Shown: positions 41,992-51,027 of the stretch, in pieces | Numbering within the stretch: position 1 is the first letter of the stretch | Layout: the number at the start of each line of letters is the position of its first letter | Origin: Streptomyces sp. VRA16 Mangrove soil | Lineage (GTDB): Bacteria > Actinomycetota > Actinomycetes > Streptomycetales > Streptomycetaceae | Assembly: GCF_017377775.1 (NCBI RefSeq) | Contig: NZ_JAFVLN010000003.1 | Location: forward strand, 186,001 to 250,000 | Direction of reading: 5' to 3' | Length of the DNA stretch: 64,000 nucleotides | Position numbers and translations under genes: made by a program | The notes under the pieces: model-generated | What the model was told of the DNA's origin: nothing | Databases searched by the model: none | The model's input: only the letters and a program-made list of their open reading frames with translations

Positions 41992-43218
41992 TTACTTGTC
42001 GGGGTTCTCGCGGACGACCGCGCCGACGACGATGACGGCCGGCGGCTTCACGCCCTCCGCGACGGCCTTCTCGCCGACCGTGTCGAGGGTCGCGTCGACG
42101 CGGCGCTGGGCGGCCGTGGTGCCCTCCTGGATCAGGGCGACGGGGGTGTCGCCCGGCTTCCCGTGGGCGATCAGGGCCGCGGCGATCTTCCCGATCTTGT
42201 CGACGCCCATGAGGATCACGAGGGTGCCGGTCAGCCGGGCCATCGCGGACCAGTCGACCAGGGAGCGCTCGTCGTCGGGCGCCACGTGGCCGCTGACCAC
42301 GGTGAACTCGTGCGCCACACCGCGGTGCGTGACCGGGATGCCGGCCGCGCCGGGGACGCTGATCGAGCTGGAGATGCCGGGCACGACGGTGACCGGGATG
42401 CCCTCGGCGGCCAGCGCCTGGGCCTCCTCCATGCCGCGGCCGAAGACGTACGGGTCGCCGCCCTTGAGGCGGACCACGGCCTTGCCCTGCTTGGCGTGGT
42501 CGATGAGGGCCTGGTTGATCGCCTCCTGGCCCATCTGCCGACCGTACGGGATCTTCGCGGCGTCGATCACCTCGACGTGCGGCGGGAGTTCGTCGAGCAG
42601 GTCGCGGGGGCCGAGGCGGTCGGCGATGACCACGTCGGCCTCGGCGAGCAGCCGGCGGCCGCGGACCGTGATCAGGTCGGGGTCGCCGGGGCCGCCGCCG
42701 ACCAGGGCGACGCCCGGGGTGCGGGTGCGCTCGGCGCTGACCGTGCCGTCGCGGAGGGCCTCGACGAGGGCGTCGCGGATGGTGGCCGTGCGGCGCGGGT
42801 CGCGGTCGGCGGCCTCGGAGGAGAGGACGGCGACGGTGACGCCCTCGGTGCGGCCGGTGGCCGGGGTCCAGGCGGTCGCGGCGTCGGCGTCGTCGGAGCG
42901 GACGCACCAGGTGCGGCCCCGCTCCGCTTCGGCGGACGCCTCGTCGTTGGCCTTGCGGTCGGCCGTCGCGATCAGCACGTACCAGGCGTCGGCGAGGTCG
43001 CCGTCCTCGTAGCGGCGCCGCACCCAGGTGATCTCGCCCGCGTCCGCCATGGCCTCGACCGAAGGGGTGGCCGACGGGGAGACGAGGGTGATGTCGGCGC
43101 CTGCCGCGATCAGCGCGGGCAGCCTGCGCTGGGCCACCTGGCCGCCGCCGATGACTATCGTCTTGCGGCCTGTGAGGCGGAGGCCTACGGGGTAGGCGGG
43201 GTGCTGTGCGGACGGCAT
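41992..43218 (-). CDS. cobA: Uroporphyrinogen-III C-methyltransferase fused to a precorrin-2 dehydrogenase domain (CysG-like)
   Basis: A 408-residue bifunctional enzyme. The N-terminus has a Rossmann motif IGGGQVAQRRL (about 23-33) as in CysG/Met8 dehydrogenases. The C-terminal two thirds (from PGVALVGGGPGDPDLITVRG, about 168) is the SAM-dependent methyltransferase that makes precorrin-2, with VRLKGGDPYVFGRG and VPGISSSISVPGAAGIPVTHRG. It therefore feeds siroheme and cobalamin synthesis. ATG start with AGGAG upstream. It is the first of three cobalamin genes here; no cobalamin riboswitch was recognised in the 241-bp leader. Confidence 0.92.
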   Translation of the reverse strand: MPSAQHPAYPVGLRLTGRKTIVIGGGQVAQRRLPALIAAGADITLVSPSATPSVEAMADAGEITWVRRRYEDGDLADAWYVLIATADRKANDEASAEAERGRTWCVRSDDADAATAWTPATGRTEGVTVAVLSSEAADRDPRRTATIRDALVEALRDGTVSAERTRTPGVALVGGGPGDPDLITVRGRRLLAEADVVIADRLGPRDLLDELPPHVEVIDAAKIPYGRQMGQEAINQALIDHAKQGKAVVRLKGGDPYVFGRGMEEAQALAAEGIPVTVVPGISSSISVPGAAGIPVTHRGVAHEFTVVSGHVAPDDERSLVDWSAMARLTGTLVILMGVDKIGKIAAALIAHGKPGDTPVALIQEGTTAAQRRVDATLDTVGEKAVAEGVKPPAVIVVGAVVRENPDK

Positions 43219-43405
43219 CTCGTGTGGCTCCTGGTGCGGCTGGGCTCTTTGGGCTGCGACGCTGGAGCCCTGTGACGTGCAGGTTCTGGTGGGGGCAGCT
43301 TATGTCGAGGCCGCTGCGATGGTCACCCCGCGCCATGGCGCTGTGCCCACCCGTTCCGCCGTACGGAACGCCTGCCCACAGCGAGGGGGCGAGGTGGGTG
43401 TGAGG

Positions 43406-43440
43406 AGGCGTTCCGCCCTTTCTGTGCGGGCGGAACGCCT
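43406..43440 (-). terminator. Terminator of the BluB-CobT gene
   Basis: 13-bp perfect arms (AGGCGTTCCGCCC at 43406-43418; complement at 43428-43440) with a 9-base loop, 20 bases after the BluB-CobT stop. A second short palindrome GTTCCG-CCGTA-CGGAAC lies about 40 bases further on. Confidence 0.65.
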
Positions 43441-43459
43441 GCTGACAGCTTCGTACCGG

Positions 43460-46400
43460 CTACTTCTCGGTGACGCCCGCCGAGTCGAACGTCGCCACCT
43501 CGTGCATCGCCCGGGCCGCGCTCTGCACGATCGGGAGGGCGAGCAGGGCGCCCGTGCCCTCGCCGAGGCGGAGGTCGAGGTCGACCAGGGGGCGCAGGCC
43601 CAGCTTGTTCAGGGCCGCCACGTGGCCGGGCTCCGCGCTGCGGTGGCCGGCGATGCAGGCCGCCAGGACCTCGGGGGCGATGGCGCGGGCGACCAGGGCG
43701 GCCGCTCCGGCGCTGACGCCGTCCAGGATCACCGGGGTGCGCAGCGAGGCGCCGCCCAGGAGCAGGCCGACCATGGCCGCGTGCTCCAGGCCGCCGACCG
43801 CCGAGAGAACGCCGATCGGGTCCGCCGGGTCGGGCTTGTGGACGTCCAGGGCGCGGCGCACGACCTCGATCTTGCGGGCGTGCGTCTCGTCGTTGATGCC
43901 GGTGCCGCGGCCGGTGACCTCGGCCGGGTCGACCTCGGTGTAGACGGAGATGAGGGCCGCCGACGCCGTGGTGTTGGCGATGCCCATCTCGCCCGTCAGG
44001 AGCGCCTTGTTGCCTGCCGCGACCAGGTCGCGGGCCGTCTCGATGCCGACCTCGATGGCGGCCTTGACCTCTTCACGGGTCAGGGCCGGTCCGGTCGTCA
44101 TGTCGGCGGTGCCCGCGCGGACCTTGCGCGGCAACAGGCCCGGCGTGGCCGGGAGTTCGGAGGCGACGCCCACGTCGATGACACAGACCTCGGCGCCGAC
44201 CTGGTTCGCGAACGCGTTGCAGACCGCTCCCCCGCCGAGGAAGTTCGCGACCATCTGGCCGGTCACCTCCTGGGGCCAGGGGGTGACGCCCTGGGCGTGC
44301 ACGCCGTGGTCGCCCGCGAAGATCGCGACGGCCGCGGGCTCCGGGATCGGGGGCGGGCACATCCGGGACAGGCCGGACAGCTGCGCGGAGATGATCTCCA
44401 GCATGCCGAGCGCGCCCGCGGGCTTCGTCATGCGCTTCTGGCGCTCCCACGCCTCGCCGAGCGCCTTGGCGTCCAGCGGGCGGATGTTGGAGACGGTCTC
44501 GGAGAGCAGGTCGTGCGGGTCCTCGCCGGGCAGCGCGCGGCGCCCGTACGTCTCCTCGTGGACGACCCAGGACAGCGGACGGCGCTTGGCCCACCCGGCC
44601 TGCATCAGCTCGGGCTCGTCCGGGAACTCGTCGACGTAACCGACGCAGAGGTAGGCGACGACTTCGAGGTGCTCGGGCAGGCCCAGCGTGCGGACCATCT
44701 CGCGCTCGTCGAAGAACGAGACCCAGCCGACGCCGAGGCCCTCGGCGCGGGCCGCGAGCCACAGGTTCTCGACCGCGAGCGCGGAGGAGTACGGGGCCAT
44801 CTGCGGCTGCGTGTGACGGCCCAGGGTGTGGCGGCCGCCGCGGGTCGGGTCGGCGGTGACCACGATGTTCACCGGGGTGTCGAGGATGGCCTCGATCTTC
44901 AGTTCCTTGAACTGCTTCGCGCGGCCCTTGGGCAGGGACTTCGCGTACGCGTCCTTCTGCCGCATGGCCAGCTCGTGCATCGTGCGGCGGGTCTCCGCCG
45001 AGCGGATGACGACGAAGTCCCACGGCTGGGAGTGGCCGACGGACGGCGCCGTGTGGGCCGCCTCCAGGACGCGGAGCAGCACCTCGTGCGGGATCGGGTC
45101 GCTGCGGAAGCCGTTGCGGATGTCGCGGCGCTCGCGCATCACGCGCAGGACGGCCTCGCGCTCGGCGTCGTCGTAGCCGGGGGCCGCGGCCTGCTGCTCG
45201 GCCTCGGGGGCCTCCTGCACGGGCTCGGGAGCGACCTCGATGAGGTCCGGCTCGTCGTCCTCGGCGACGGGGCCCTGCGGCGCGACCGGCTCGGGGGCCG
45301 GGACCGCGGCGGGGCCGCCGTCGCGCGGGGCCGGAACGGCGGCCGCGGCCTCGACCTGCACGGCCTGCACCGACTGCACAGCAGGTACAGCCTGTTCAGC
45401 CTGTACGCCCTGCTCGGCAGCCTGTGCGGCCTGCTCGGCCTGCTCCGGCTGCGCGAACTGCTCCGCCACGGGCTGCGGCGCCACGGGGGCCTCGACCGGT
45501 TCGGCGATCTCGACGGGCTCGGTCTCCTGGACCGGGACCTCGGCGGGCGCCTGCTGCTCGGCCTCGGGCTGCTGCACCGACTCGGCCGCGACAGGCTCCG
45601 GCGCGATCGGCGCCTCGGCCTGCTGCTGCGGCTCCACCACGGGCTCGGCGACCGGCTCGACGACGGGCTGCTGCTCGGCCACCGGCTCCGCCGGGGCGGC
45701 GGGGGCCATCGGCTCGACGGGCTCCACCGGCTGCTGGATCGGCTCGGCCTCGACGACCGGCTGGACGAGCGGCTCGGCGGCCGGCTCGGGGGTCGGCTCC
45801 ACCACCGGCTCGGCGGCGGGCTCCGGCAGCGGCGGTACGGACATGGCCTGCGGCGGGGTCGGCGCCAGGTGCGGGGTCGTGGGCACGGAGCCCTCGACGG
45901 GCACGAACTGGCCGAGCGGCTGCGGGGCGGCCTCCTGCTGCGCCGCGTACGGGTCGACCGGACCGGCCTGCTCGGCCTGGCCGACGTAGGCGGCGACCGG
46001 GGTGGGCTCGGCCACCGGCACGAACTGCGGAGCGGCGGCGAGGTCCTGCGGAGCGGCGTACGCGTCCGGAACGACCGTTTCTGCGGGGGCCTGCGGCATT
46101 TCGTAACCCGGCTGGGGCTGCGCCTCGGCGGGCTGCCACGGGGCGGCGCCCTGCGGCGGGATGTCGAGGTACTCGGGGCCCGTGGTGGGCGGGCCGGCCT
46201 GACGCGCGGGCATCGGGTTGTGCGGGGCCTGCTGCGCGGGGCCGCGGTCGGCGAGCGAGCGCACGGGGCTGCCGCCCGCCTCCGGCATCGGCGGGCCCAT
46301 GTGCAGCGGGCGGCGGGCGGGGCCCTGGCCGGCGGCGACGGGCGCGGGCGCCTGGCCCGGCATGTGCATGCCGCCGAGGTCGTGGTGTCCGCTGTCGCGG

Positions 46401-46669
46401 CCGGCCATCTCGTGCGGGCCCGGCTCGTGCGCGACGGGCCCGGCGGGCGGCTGTGCGTACTGCTGCTGCGCGGGCATCCCCGCGGGAGCGGCCTGCGGCT
46501 GGCCCCAGGCCCCCTGGGAACCCGGCATGAGGAGGAGCTCGTCGTCCTCCGCGGTGGCGTCGGCGGGATCGAGGTAGGTGTACGCACCCGGGGCAGGAAC
46601 GCCCGGCTGTTCCACCGTGCCTGCGTTCTCCGGCAGCCCCTCGCCCGGAACCTGACCGGTGTCGGTCAT
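43460..46669 (-). CDS. BluB-CobT fusion with a very long low-complexity N-terminus
   Basis: A 1069-residue protein. From about residue 495 a BluB-type flavin-dependent 5,6-dimethylbenzimidazole synthase domain (ERRDIRNGFRSDPIPHEVLL, SVGHSQPWDFVVIRSA); from about 716 a CobT nicotinate-nucleotide:DMB phosphoribosyltransferase domain (LGMLEIISAQLSGLSRM, FAGDHGVHAQGVTPW). The first 490 residues are Pro/Glu/Gln/Ala-rich with many (x)VEP/PEPVAEP-like repeats and look disordered. Fusion channels DMB to its use in cobalamin lower-ligand activation. ATG at 46669 follows GAGGGG. Confidence 0.9.
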   Translation of the reverse strand: MTDTGQVPGEGLPENAGTVEQPGVPAPGAYTYLDPADATAEDDELLLMPGSQGAWGQPQAAPAGMPAQQQYAQPPAGPVAHEPGPHEMAGRDSGHHDLGGMHMPGQAPAPVAAGQGPARRPLHMGPPMPEAGGSPVRSLADRGPAQQAPHNPMPARQAGPPTTGPEYLDIPPQGAAPWQPAEAQPQPGYEMPQAPAETVVPDAYAAPQDLAAAPQFVPVAEPTPVAAYVGQAEQAGPVDPYAAQQEAAPQPLGQFVPVEGSVPTTPHLAPTPPQAMSVPPLPEPAAEPVVEPTPEPAAEPLVQPVVEAEPIQQPVEPVEPMAPAAPAEPVAEQQPVVEPVAEPVVEPQQQAEAPIAPEPVAAESVQQPEAEQQAPAEVPVQETEPVEIAEPVEAPVAPQPVAEQFAQPEQAEQAAQAAEQGVQAEQAVPAVQSVQAVQVEAAAAVPAPRDGGPAAVPAPEPVAPQGPVAEDDEPDLIEVAPEPVQEAPEAEQQAAAPGYDDAEREAVLRVMRERRDIRNGFRSDPIPHEVLLRVLEAAHTAPSVGHSQPWDFVVIRSAETRRTMHELAMRQKDAYAKSLPKGRAKQFKELKIEAILDTPVNIVVTADPTRGGRHTLGRHTQPQMAPYSSALAVENLWLAARAEGLGVGWVSFFDEREMVRTLGLPEHLEVVAYLCVGYVDEFPDEPELMQAGWAKRRPLSWVVHEETYGRRALPGEDPHDLLSETVSNIRPLDAKALGEAWERQKRMTKPAGALGMLEIISAQLSGLSRMCPPPIPEPAAVAIFAGDHGVHAQGVTPWPQEVTGQMVANFLGGGAVCNAFANQVGAEVCVIDVGVASELPATPGLLPRKVRAGTADMTTGPALTREEVKAAIEVGIETARDLVAAGNKALLTGEMGIANTTASAALISVYTEVDPAEVTGRGTGINDETHARKIEVVRRALDVHKPDPADPIGVLSAVGGLEHAAMVGLLLGGASLRTPVILDGVSAGAAALVARAIAPEVLAACIAGHRSAEPGHVAALNKLGLRPLVDLDLRLGEGTGALLALPIVQSAARAMHEVATFDSAGVTEK

Positions 46670-47071
46670 GCCTACCCCTCGCCCATCGATGAGAACTTCC
46701 TGGCCGCTCCCGGCCGTTGGCCTCGGGAGCAACCCCCTTGACCGGAGCAGCGCGTCAACCGCTCGTCATGGTGAACGAGCATGCGCGCCGCGCGGCACGA
46801 ACCGCCCCGGACAACAGGCATTGTCCCGGTCGGACCGCGGCCACGGAACGTAGATCGCCCATGGCCTTCTGTGGACTGCGCCACGTTGCGCGTCCTCCGG
46901 TCGGCGTCGTACCACACGCGCCCCAATGCTGGCGCGTTTTCCGGACATTGGCCGACGAAATGCCGGACGTCTCGGTGCGGTACAACGATCGGCCAGCCTA
47001 CCGCGCGTACTGGGCCGTCCGGGTCACGGGTGGCGGTCCGGCAGGCCCGCCCGTCGCCCGACCACCGCCCC
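46670..47071. other. 400-bp intergenic region between cobL and the BluB-CobT gene
   Basis: It must hold the BluB-CobT promoter and leader on the minus strand. Two small hairpins lie in it: GCTCGT...ACGAGC (46761-46780) and CCGGACAA...TTGTCCCGG (46807-46829). I searched for the conserved parts of a cobalamin riboswitch and did not find them. No gene is credible. Confidence 0.45.
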
Positions 47072-48292
47072 TCAACGAGACGCTTCGCGCCGCCCCAGCT
47101 GCCCGGAGAGCAGGAATCCCACGGTCCGTTCCTTCTCCGTCCAGGCACGCGTGTCCAGTTCGACGGATTGCAGCAGGGCGCACTCGACGTCGTAACCGTG
47201 TTCGGTCAGAGTCCTGCCGACGAGTTCGGCCTCGTCGCGTGTCGCGGCGTGCGTGACGATCCGCGCGGGCCTGCGGTCGGCGACCGCGGAGACGACCTCC
47301 GCTCCCCCGCCCCCGACGCGTACGACATCGGGTTCCGGCAGATCCTCCAGGGCGAGCGGGGCCGTGCCGTGGACGATCTGCGCCTGGACGCCGAAGCGGC
47401 GGGCGGCGGCCAGGGTGCGGGCGCAGGCGTCCGCGTCCCGGTCGACGGCGATGACGGCGGCGCCGAACCGGGCGGCCTCGGCGGTGAACGCGCCGCTGCC
47501 GCAGCCGATGTCCCACACCAGGTCGCCGGTTCGCGGCCCGAGACGGGCGAGTTGGGTCGCGCGCAGCTGCTCGGTCTCGCCCTCGCCGAAGGGGCCGGCG
47601 TACTCGGCGGCGGGCAGCGCCCAGCCGCGGGGCGGGGAGTCGGGGTCGCCGCCCGCGAGCCAGTTGCCGTGCCCGGTCGGGCCGGAGACGGTGCCGCCGA
47701 TGACGATGACGACGTTGGGGTCGCGCCAGGTGTGGTCGGCGGCCTTGTCGGAGGTGACGACGGTGACCTGTTCGCGCTCGGTGCCGAGTTCCTCGCAGAT
47801 GACGAAGGTGCGGTGCACCCCTTCGAGCAGGAGGCCGAGCTCGGCGGGCCCGGCACCGGGCGAGGTGAGAACCGCGACCTTGGTGTGGGCGCGACACACA
47901 TTCACCGCGCGTCGCAGGGTGCGGCGGTGTGCGACGACCACCTGTGCGTCGTCCCAGGGCATGCCCGCGCGGGCGAAGGCCTGGGCGACGGAGGAGACGG
48001 CCGGGACGACCTCGACCTCCAGGCCGTACTCGGGGGCGCGCAGGGTGCGGACGACGCCGAAGAAGCCGGGGTCGCCGTCGGCGAGGACCACGGCGGTGCC
48101 GCGGTGCCCGGTGATCCGGCGGGCGGCGAGGGACACGCTGCCGAGGCGGATCCGCTCGGCGCGCGGGGGGACTTCGGGCAGCGCCAGGTGGTGCGCCGCG
48201 CCGGCCACGAGGGTGGCCGCGCCCAGTGCGGAACGGGCTGCCGCGGTCAGGGGCGAGCCGTCCCAGCCGATCACCGTGACCCGGTCGGCCAT
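47072..48292 (-). CDS. cobL: Precorrin-6Y C5,15-methyltransferase (decarboxylating), CbiE-CbiT fusion
   Basis: A 406-residue two-domain enzyme of the cobalamin corrin pathway. The N-terminal CbiE-type tetrapyrrole methylase (DRVTVIGWDGSPL, residues 1-190, with VVLADGDPGFFG) is joined to a CbiT-type C15-methyltransferase with decarboxylation (DLVWDIGCGSGAFTAEAA, from about 230). The ATG at 48292 (MADRVTV) follows GGAGA. It lies in the same orientation as the other cobalamin genes but 400 bp upstream of the BluB-CobT gene, so it may have its own transcript. Confidence 0.92.
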   Translation of the reverse strand: MADRVTVIGWDGSPLTAAARSALGAATLVAGAAHHLALPEVPPRAERIRLGSVSLAARRITGHRGTAVVLADGDPGFFGVVRTLRAPEYGLEVEVVPAVSSVAQAFARAGMPWDDAQVVVAHRRTLRRAVNVCRAHTKVAVLTSPGAGPAELGLLLEGVHRTFVICEELGTEREQVTVVTSDKAADHTWRDPNVVIVIGGTVSGPTGHGNWLAGGDPDSPPRGWALPAAEYAGPFGEGETEQLRATQLARLGPRTGDLVWDIGCGSGAFTAEAARFGAAVIAVDRDADACARTLAAARRFGVQAQIVHGTAPLALEDLPEPDVVRVGGGGAEVVSAVADRRPARIVTHAATRDEAELVGRTLTEHGYDVECALLQSVELDTRAWTEKERTVGFLLSGQLGRREASR

Positions 48293-48452
48293 CGTCGTCA
48301 GTCTCCAGGGAGGGGTGCGATTGGTACTCAGGGGGCCGCCGGTGGGCAGGGCCGGGCGGGGCACCGAGAGCGTACCTGCTGGGTCTGGCCGTCGCCTGTG
48401 GGCGGGTTCCGGTCCCGGCGTCCGCTGCCGGGGCCGCCTCCTCTACGGACCG

Positions 48453-48529
48453 CTTCCCGTCCGGGTCGGTTCCAGTCCGGGTCGGTTCCCGTCCGGGTCA
48501 GTTCCCGTCCGGGTCAGTTCCAGTCCGAG
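48453..48529. repeat. 16-bp tandem repeat (4.8 copies)
   Basis: Units of the type GTTCCCGTCCGGGTCA, starting 48453, 48469, 48485, 48501 and 48517 (last unit truncated), with variants C/A and A/G at two positions. The last two units contain the stop codon of the downstream GNAT gene (48514-48516). It is between the GNAT gene and cobL, with no clear role. Confidence 0.7.
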
Positions 48530-49152
48530 AAGGCGGTGAATCCGCCGGCCTCGGCCAGCTGCTCGGTGACGCCTTCGAGGTCCTCGGGGAGCAGGCTCCA
48601 CACGATGAAGTCGGTGCGGACGTCGACCCAGCTGCCGTCCTCGGTACGCGTACGCGCTATGCAGGCGTTGCGCAGGACGCCCTCGCTGATGCAGCCGATC
48701 TTCTGGGCGACCTGCTGGGAGGCGGTGTTGTCCGCGGCGGTGCGCAGTTCGATCCGCTCGAACCGCTGGTCGCGGAAGAGCCACTGGGCCGTCGCGAGCG
48801 CGGCCTCCGAGGCGTAGCCCTCGCCGCGCGCCCAGGGGGCGACGATGTACGACAGCTCGGTGGCGCGCACGTGCCAGTTGGTCTTGGTGAGCCGGACGAC
48901 GCCGACCAGGCGCTGGGTGAGGAACTCGGTGACGGCGAGGTCGAGTCCGGCACCGGCCGTGCGCTCCCGGGGCGCGTACTCGGTGATCCAGGTGCGGGCG
49001 CCGTCCTCCGTGAACGGCTGCGGCACCGAGGTCCAGGCGGCGACGAGCTCGTCGTTCATCATCTCGGCCAGGGCGGGGACGTCGTCCTCGTCGAGAGGGC
49101 GCAGCACCAAGCGCTCCGTGCTGATGGAGATCTCGGGGAAGGTGTTCGTCAT
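48514..49152 (-). CDS. GNAT acetyltransferase (RimJ/RimL-like)
   Basis: A 212-residue acetyltransferase. The motifs ISTERLVLRPLDEDDVPAL (N-terminus) and IVAPWARGEGYASEAALATAQWLF (acetyl-CoA site) followed by RIELRTAADNTASQQVAQKIG match RimJ/RimL-type GNATs. Protein N-acetylation or amino-sugar modification are both possible; substrate unknown. The ATG at 49152 (MTNTFPEISIS) has GGAGCGG upstream. Its last codons fall inside the 16-bp tandem repeat. Confidence 0.88.
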   Translation of the reverse strand: MTNTFPEISISTERLVLRPLDEDDVPALAEMMNDELVAAWTSVPQPFTEDGARTWITEYAPRERTAGAGLDLAVTEFLTQRLVGVVRLTKTNWHVRATELSYIVAPWARGEGYASEAALATAQWLFRDQRFERIELRTAADNTASQQVAQKIGCISEGVLRNACIARTRTEDGSWVDVRTDFIVWSLLPEDLEGVTEQLAEAGGFTAFSDWN

Positions 49153-49246
49153 GCGCCGCTCCGTAACCTTCGTGGCCGCCTGCGTCCCTCGTGTCGGCCG
49201 GGGTGAAGTGCCCAGCATGCAGCATGCAGGCACGTAACTGCACATG

Positions 49247-49276
49247 GGGGCCGCTCCCGTTGACGGGAGCGGCCCC
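49247..49276 (-). terminator. Terminator of the metNIQ operon
   Basis: 13-bp perfect arms (GGGGCCGCTCCCG at 49247-49259; complement 49264-49276) with a 4-base loop, about 85 bases after the metQ stop on the minus strand. Confidence 0.7.
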
Positions 49277-49310
49277 GAATTCATGCGCGTACGGCGTCAG
49301 TTCTTTCTGA

Positions 49311-49346
49311 TCCGCTCTTTGTGGTCCGCTCTTTGTGGTCCGCTCG
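49311..49346. repeat. 14-bp tandem repeat near the metQ stop
   Basis: TCCGCTCTTTGTGG is repeated twice (49311-49324 and 49325-49338), followed by a partial TCCGCTCG. It lies between the metQ stop and its terminator. The sequence CTTTCTGATCCGC upstream and GCGGAATCAGAAAG overlapping the metQ stop form an imperfect inverted repeat around it. Confidence 0.5.
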
Positions 49347-49361
49347 TTCTGATCCGCGGAA

Positions 49362-50201
49362 TCAGAAAGAGGGGAGCACCGAGCCCTTGTACTTGTCCTC
49401 GATGAACTTCTTCACCTCGGGCGAAGTGAGCAGCTTCGCGAGCTTCTTCACGCGCGGGTCGTTCTCGTTGCCCTCCTTGACGGCGAGCACGTTGTTGTAC
49501 TTGTTGTTCTTCGTCGACTCCAGGACGAGGGCGTCCTTGGCGGGGCTGAGCTTGGCGCCGATCGCGTAGTTGCCGTTGATGACCGCGGCGTCGACGTCCT
49601 CGAGGGAGCGCGGGGTCTGGGCCGCCTCGACCTCCTTGAACGTCAGGTCCTTCGGGTTCTTCGCGATGTCCTGCGGGGTCGCGGTGGCCTCGGCGCCGCT
49701 CTTGAGGGTGATGATCCCGTTGGCGGCGAGGAAGCGCAGGGCGCGGCTCTCGTTGTCGGCGTCGTTCGGAAGGGCGATGGTGCCGCCCTTCTTGAGGTCG
49801 GCGACCTTCTTGACCTTCTGCGAGTAGAGGCCGAGCGGCTCCAGGTGAACGGTGGCGACCGACGTGAGGTGCGTGCCGTGCTTCTTGTTGAAGTCTTCCA
49901 GGTACGGGACGGTCTGGAAGTAGTTGGCGTCGACGGAGCCGTCCTCGGTGGCGGTGTTCGGCTGGACGTAGTCCGTGAACTCCTTGACCTCCAGGTTGAG
50001 GCCGGCCTTCTTCGCCAGGTTCTTCTGGATGTACTCGAGGACCTCGGCGTGCGGGACCGGGGTCGCCGCGACGACCAGCGGGTCGGACGCCTTGGCCTTG
50101 GTGCCGGCCTTGTCCGCGTCATCGGCGCCACACGCGGTCAGGCCCAGGGTGAGGGCGCCGGTGGCGAGGACAGCTGCGGTGATCTTGGTGGTGTTACGCA
50201 C
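49362..50201 (-). CDS. metQ: Methionine-binding lipoprotein MetQ
   Basis: A 279-residue NlpA/MetQ-family lipoprotein for L-methionine (D-methionine also in some relatives). The lipobox LTACG puts the lipidated Cys at residue 24. Mature part: VVAATPVPHAEVLEYIQKNL, DYVQPNTATEDGSVDANYFQT, LEPLGLYSQKVKK and the C-terminal KFIEDKYKGSVLPSF typical of MetQ. Start GTG at 50201 with GGAGAAAGG. Last gene of the metN-metI-metQ operon, 73 bp after metI. Confidence 0.93.
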   Translation of the reverse strand: MRNTTKITAAVLATGALTLGLTACGADDADKAGTKAKASDPLVVAATPVPHAEVLEYIQKNLAKKAGLNLEVKEFTDYVQPNTATEDGSVDANYFQTVPYLEDFNKKHGTHLTSVATVHLEPLGLYSQKVKKVADLKKGGTIALPNDADNESRALRFLAANGIITLKSGAEATATPQDIAKNPKDLTFKEVEAAQTPRSLEDVDAAVINGNYAIGAKLSPAKDALVLESTKNNKYNNVLAVKEGNENDPRVKKLAKLLTSPEVKKFIEDKYKGSVLPSF

Positions 50202-50274
50202 GAAAAGTGCCTTTCTCCATGGGTGGTGCAACCCGCCGGGTGGGACGGGGAGTCGGGGAATCCGCGGCAAGGCC

Positions 50275-51027
50275 TCAGGAGGTCTTGGCGGGTGCGGCGT
50301 CCGCGGCGGCCGGGCCGCCGGGCAGGAAGCCGCCGAGGAGGCGGAAGCGGAGCGGTTCGCCGCCCTTGCCCGCACGGCGGTGCAGGACCCGGGCGCCGCT
50401 GTCGCCGGCGAACTGGATGATCGCGATGACGACCGCGAGGATCGCGACGATGATCCACATCATGGCGGTCTCGAAGCGCTGGTAGCCGTAGCGGATGGCG
50501 AGGTCGCCGAGGCCGCCCGCGCCGACCGTGCCGGCCATCGCGGAGTAGCCGATGATGGCGACGATCGTGGTCGTGGTGGCCGAGATCAGCGACGGCAGCG
50601 ACTCGGGCACGAGGACCTTGCGGACCACGGTCCAGGTGTTGCCGCCCATCGACTGCACGGCCTCGACGAGCCCGCCGTCGACCTCGCGCACCGCCGTCTC
50701 GACGAGCCGCGCGAAGAACGGGATGGCGCCGATGGCGAGCGGCACGATGGCGGCCTCGCGGCCGATGGTCGTGCCGACGACCCAGCGTGTGAAGGACAGC
50801 AGCGCGACCATCAGGACGATGAAGGGCATCGAGCGGACGATGTTCACGATCTGCCCGATCACCTTGTTCGCCACGGTGTTCTGGAGCAGTCCGCCGCGGT
50901 CGGTGAGGACCAGCAGGACGCCCAGCGGCAGGCCGACGACGACGGCGATCAGCGTGGACCAGCCGACCATGTAGAGGGTGTCCCAGCACGCCTGGGACAG
51001 CAGCGGCTGCATCTCCGACCAGGTCAC
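50275..51027 (-). CDS. metI: Methionine ABC transporter permease MetI
   Basis: A 250-residue permease with five or six membrane segments and the DALR-type EAA loop (LVEAVQSMGGNTWTVVRKVLVPESLPSL) of methionine importers. The first residues are VTWSEMQPLLSQACWDTLYM; start GTG at 51027 overlaps the metN stop (GTGA). The C-terminal tail after residue 215 is basic (RAGKGGEPLRFRLLGG). Works with MetN and MetQ. Confidence 0.95.
   Translation of the reverse strand: MTWSEMQPLLSQACWDTLYMVGWSTLIAVVVGLPLGVLLVLTDRGGLLQNTVANKVIGQIVNIVRSMPFIVLMVALLSFTRWVVGTTIGREAAIVPLAIGAIPFFARLVETAVREVDGGLVEAVQSMGGNTWTVVRKVLVPESLPSLISATTTTIVAIIGYSAMAGTVGAGGLGDLAIRYGYQRFETAMMWIIVAILAVVIAIIQFAGDSGARVLHRRAGKGGEPLRFRLLGGFLPGGPAAADAAPAKTS

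Noticed and set aside
46733..47071. Cobalamin riboswitch upstream of BluB-CobT
   Set aside because: I looked for the B12-box and the conserved GCCACTG-like core on the minus strand and found only a vague GGCCAGGAAG; the rest of the pattern is missing.
42000..48300. One cobalamin operon from cobA to cobL
   Set aside because: Gaps of 241 and 400 bp and a strong hairpin at 43406-43440 between the genes argue for separate transcripts.
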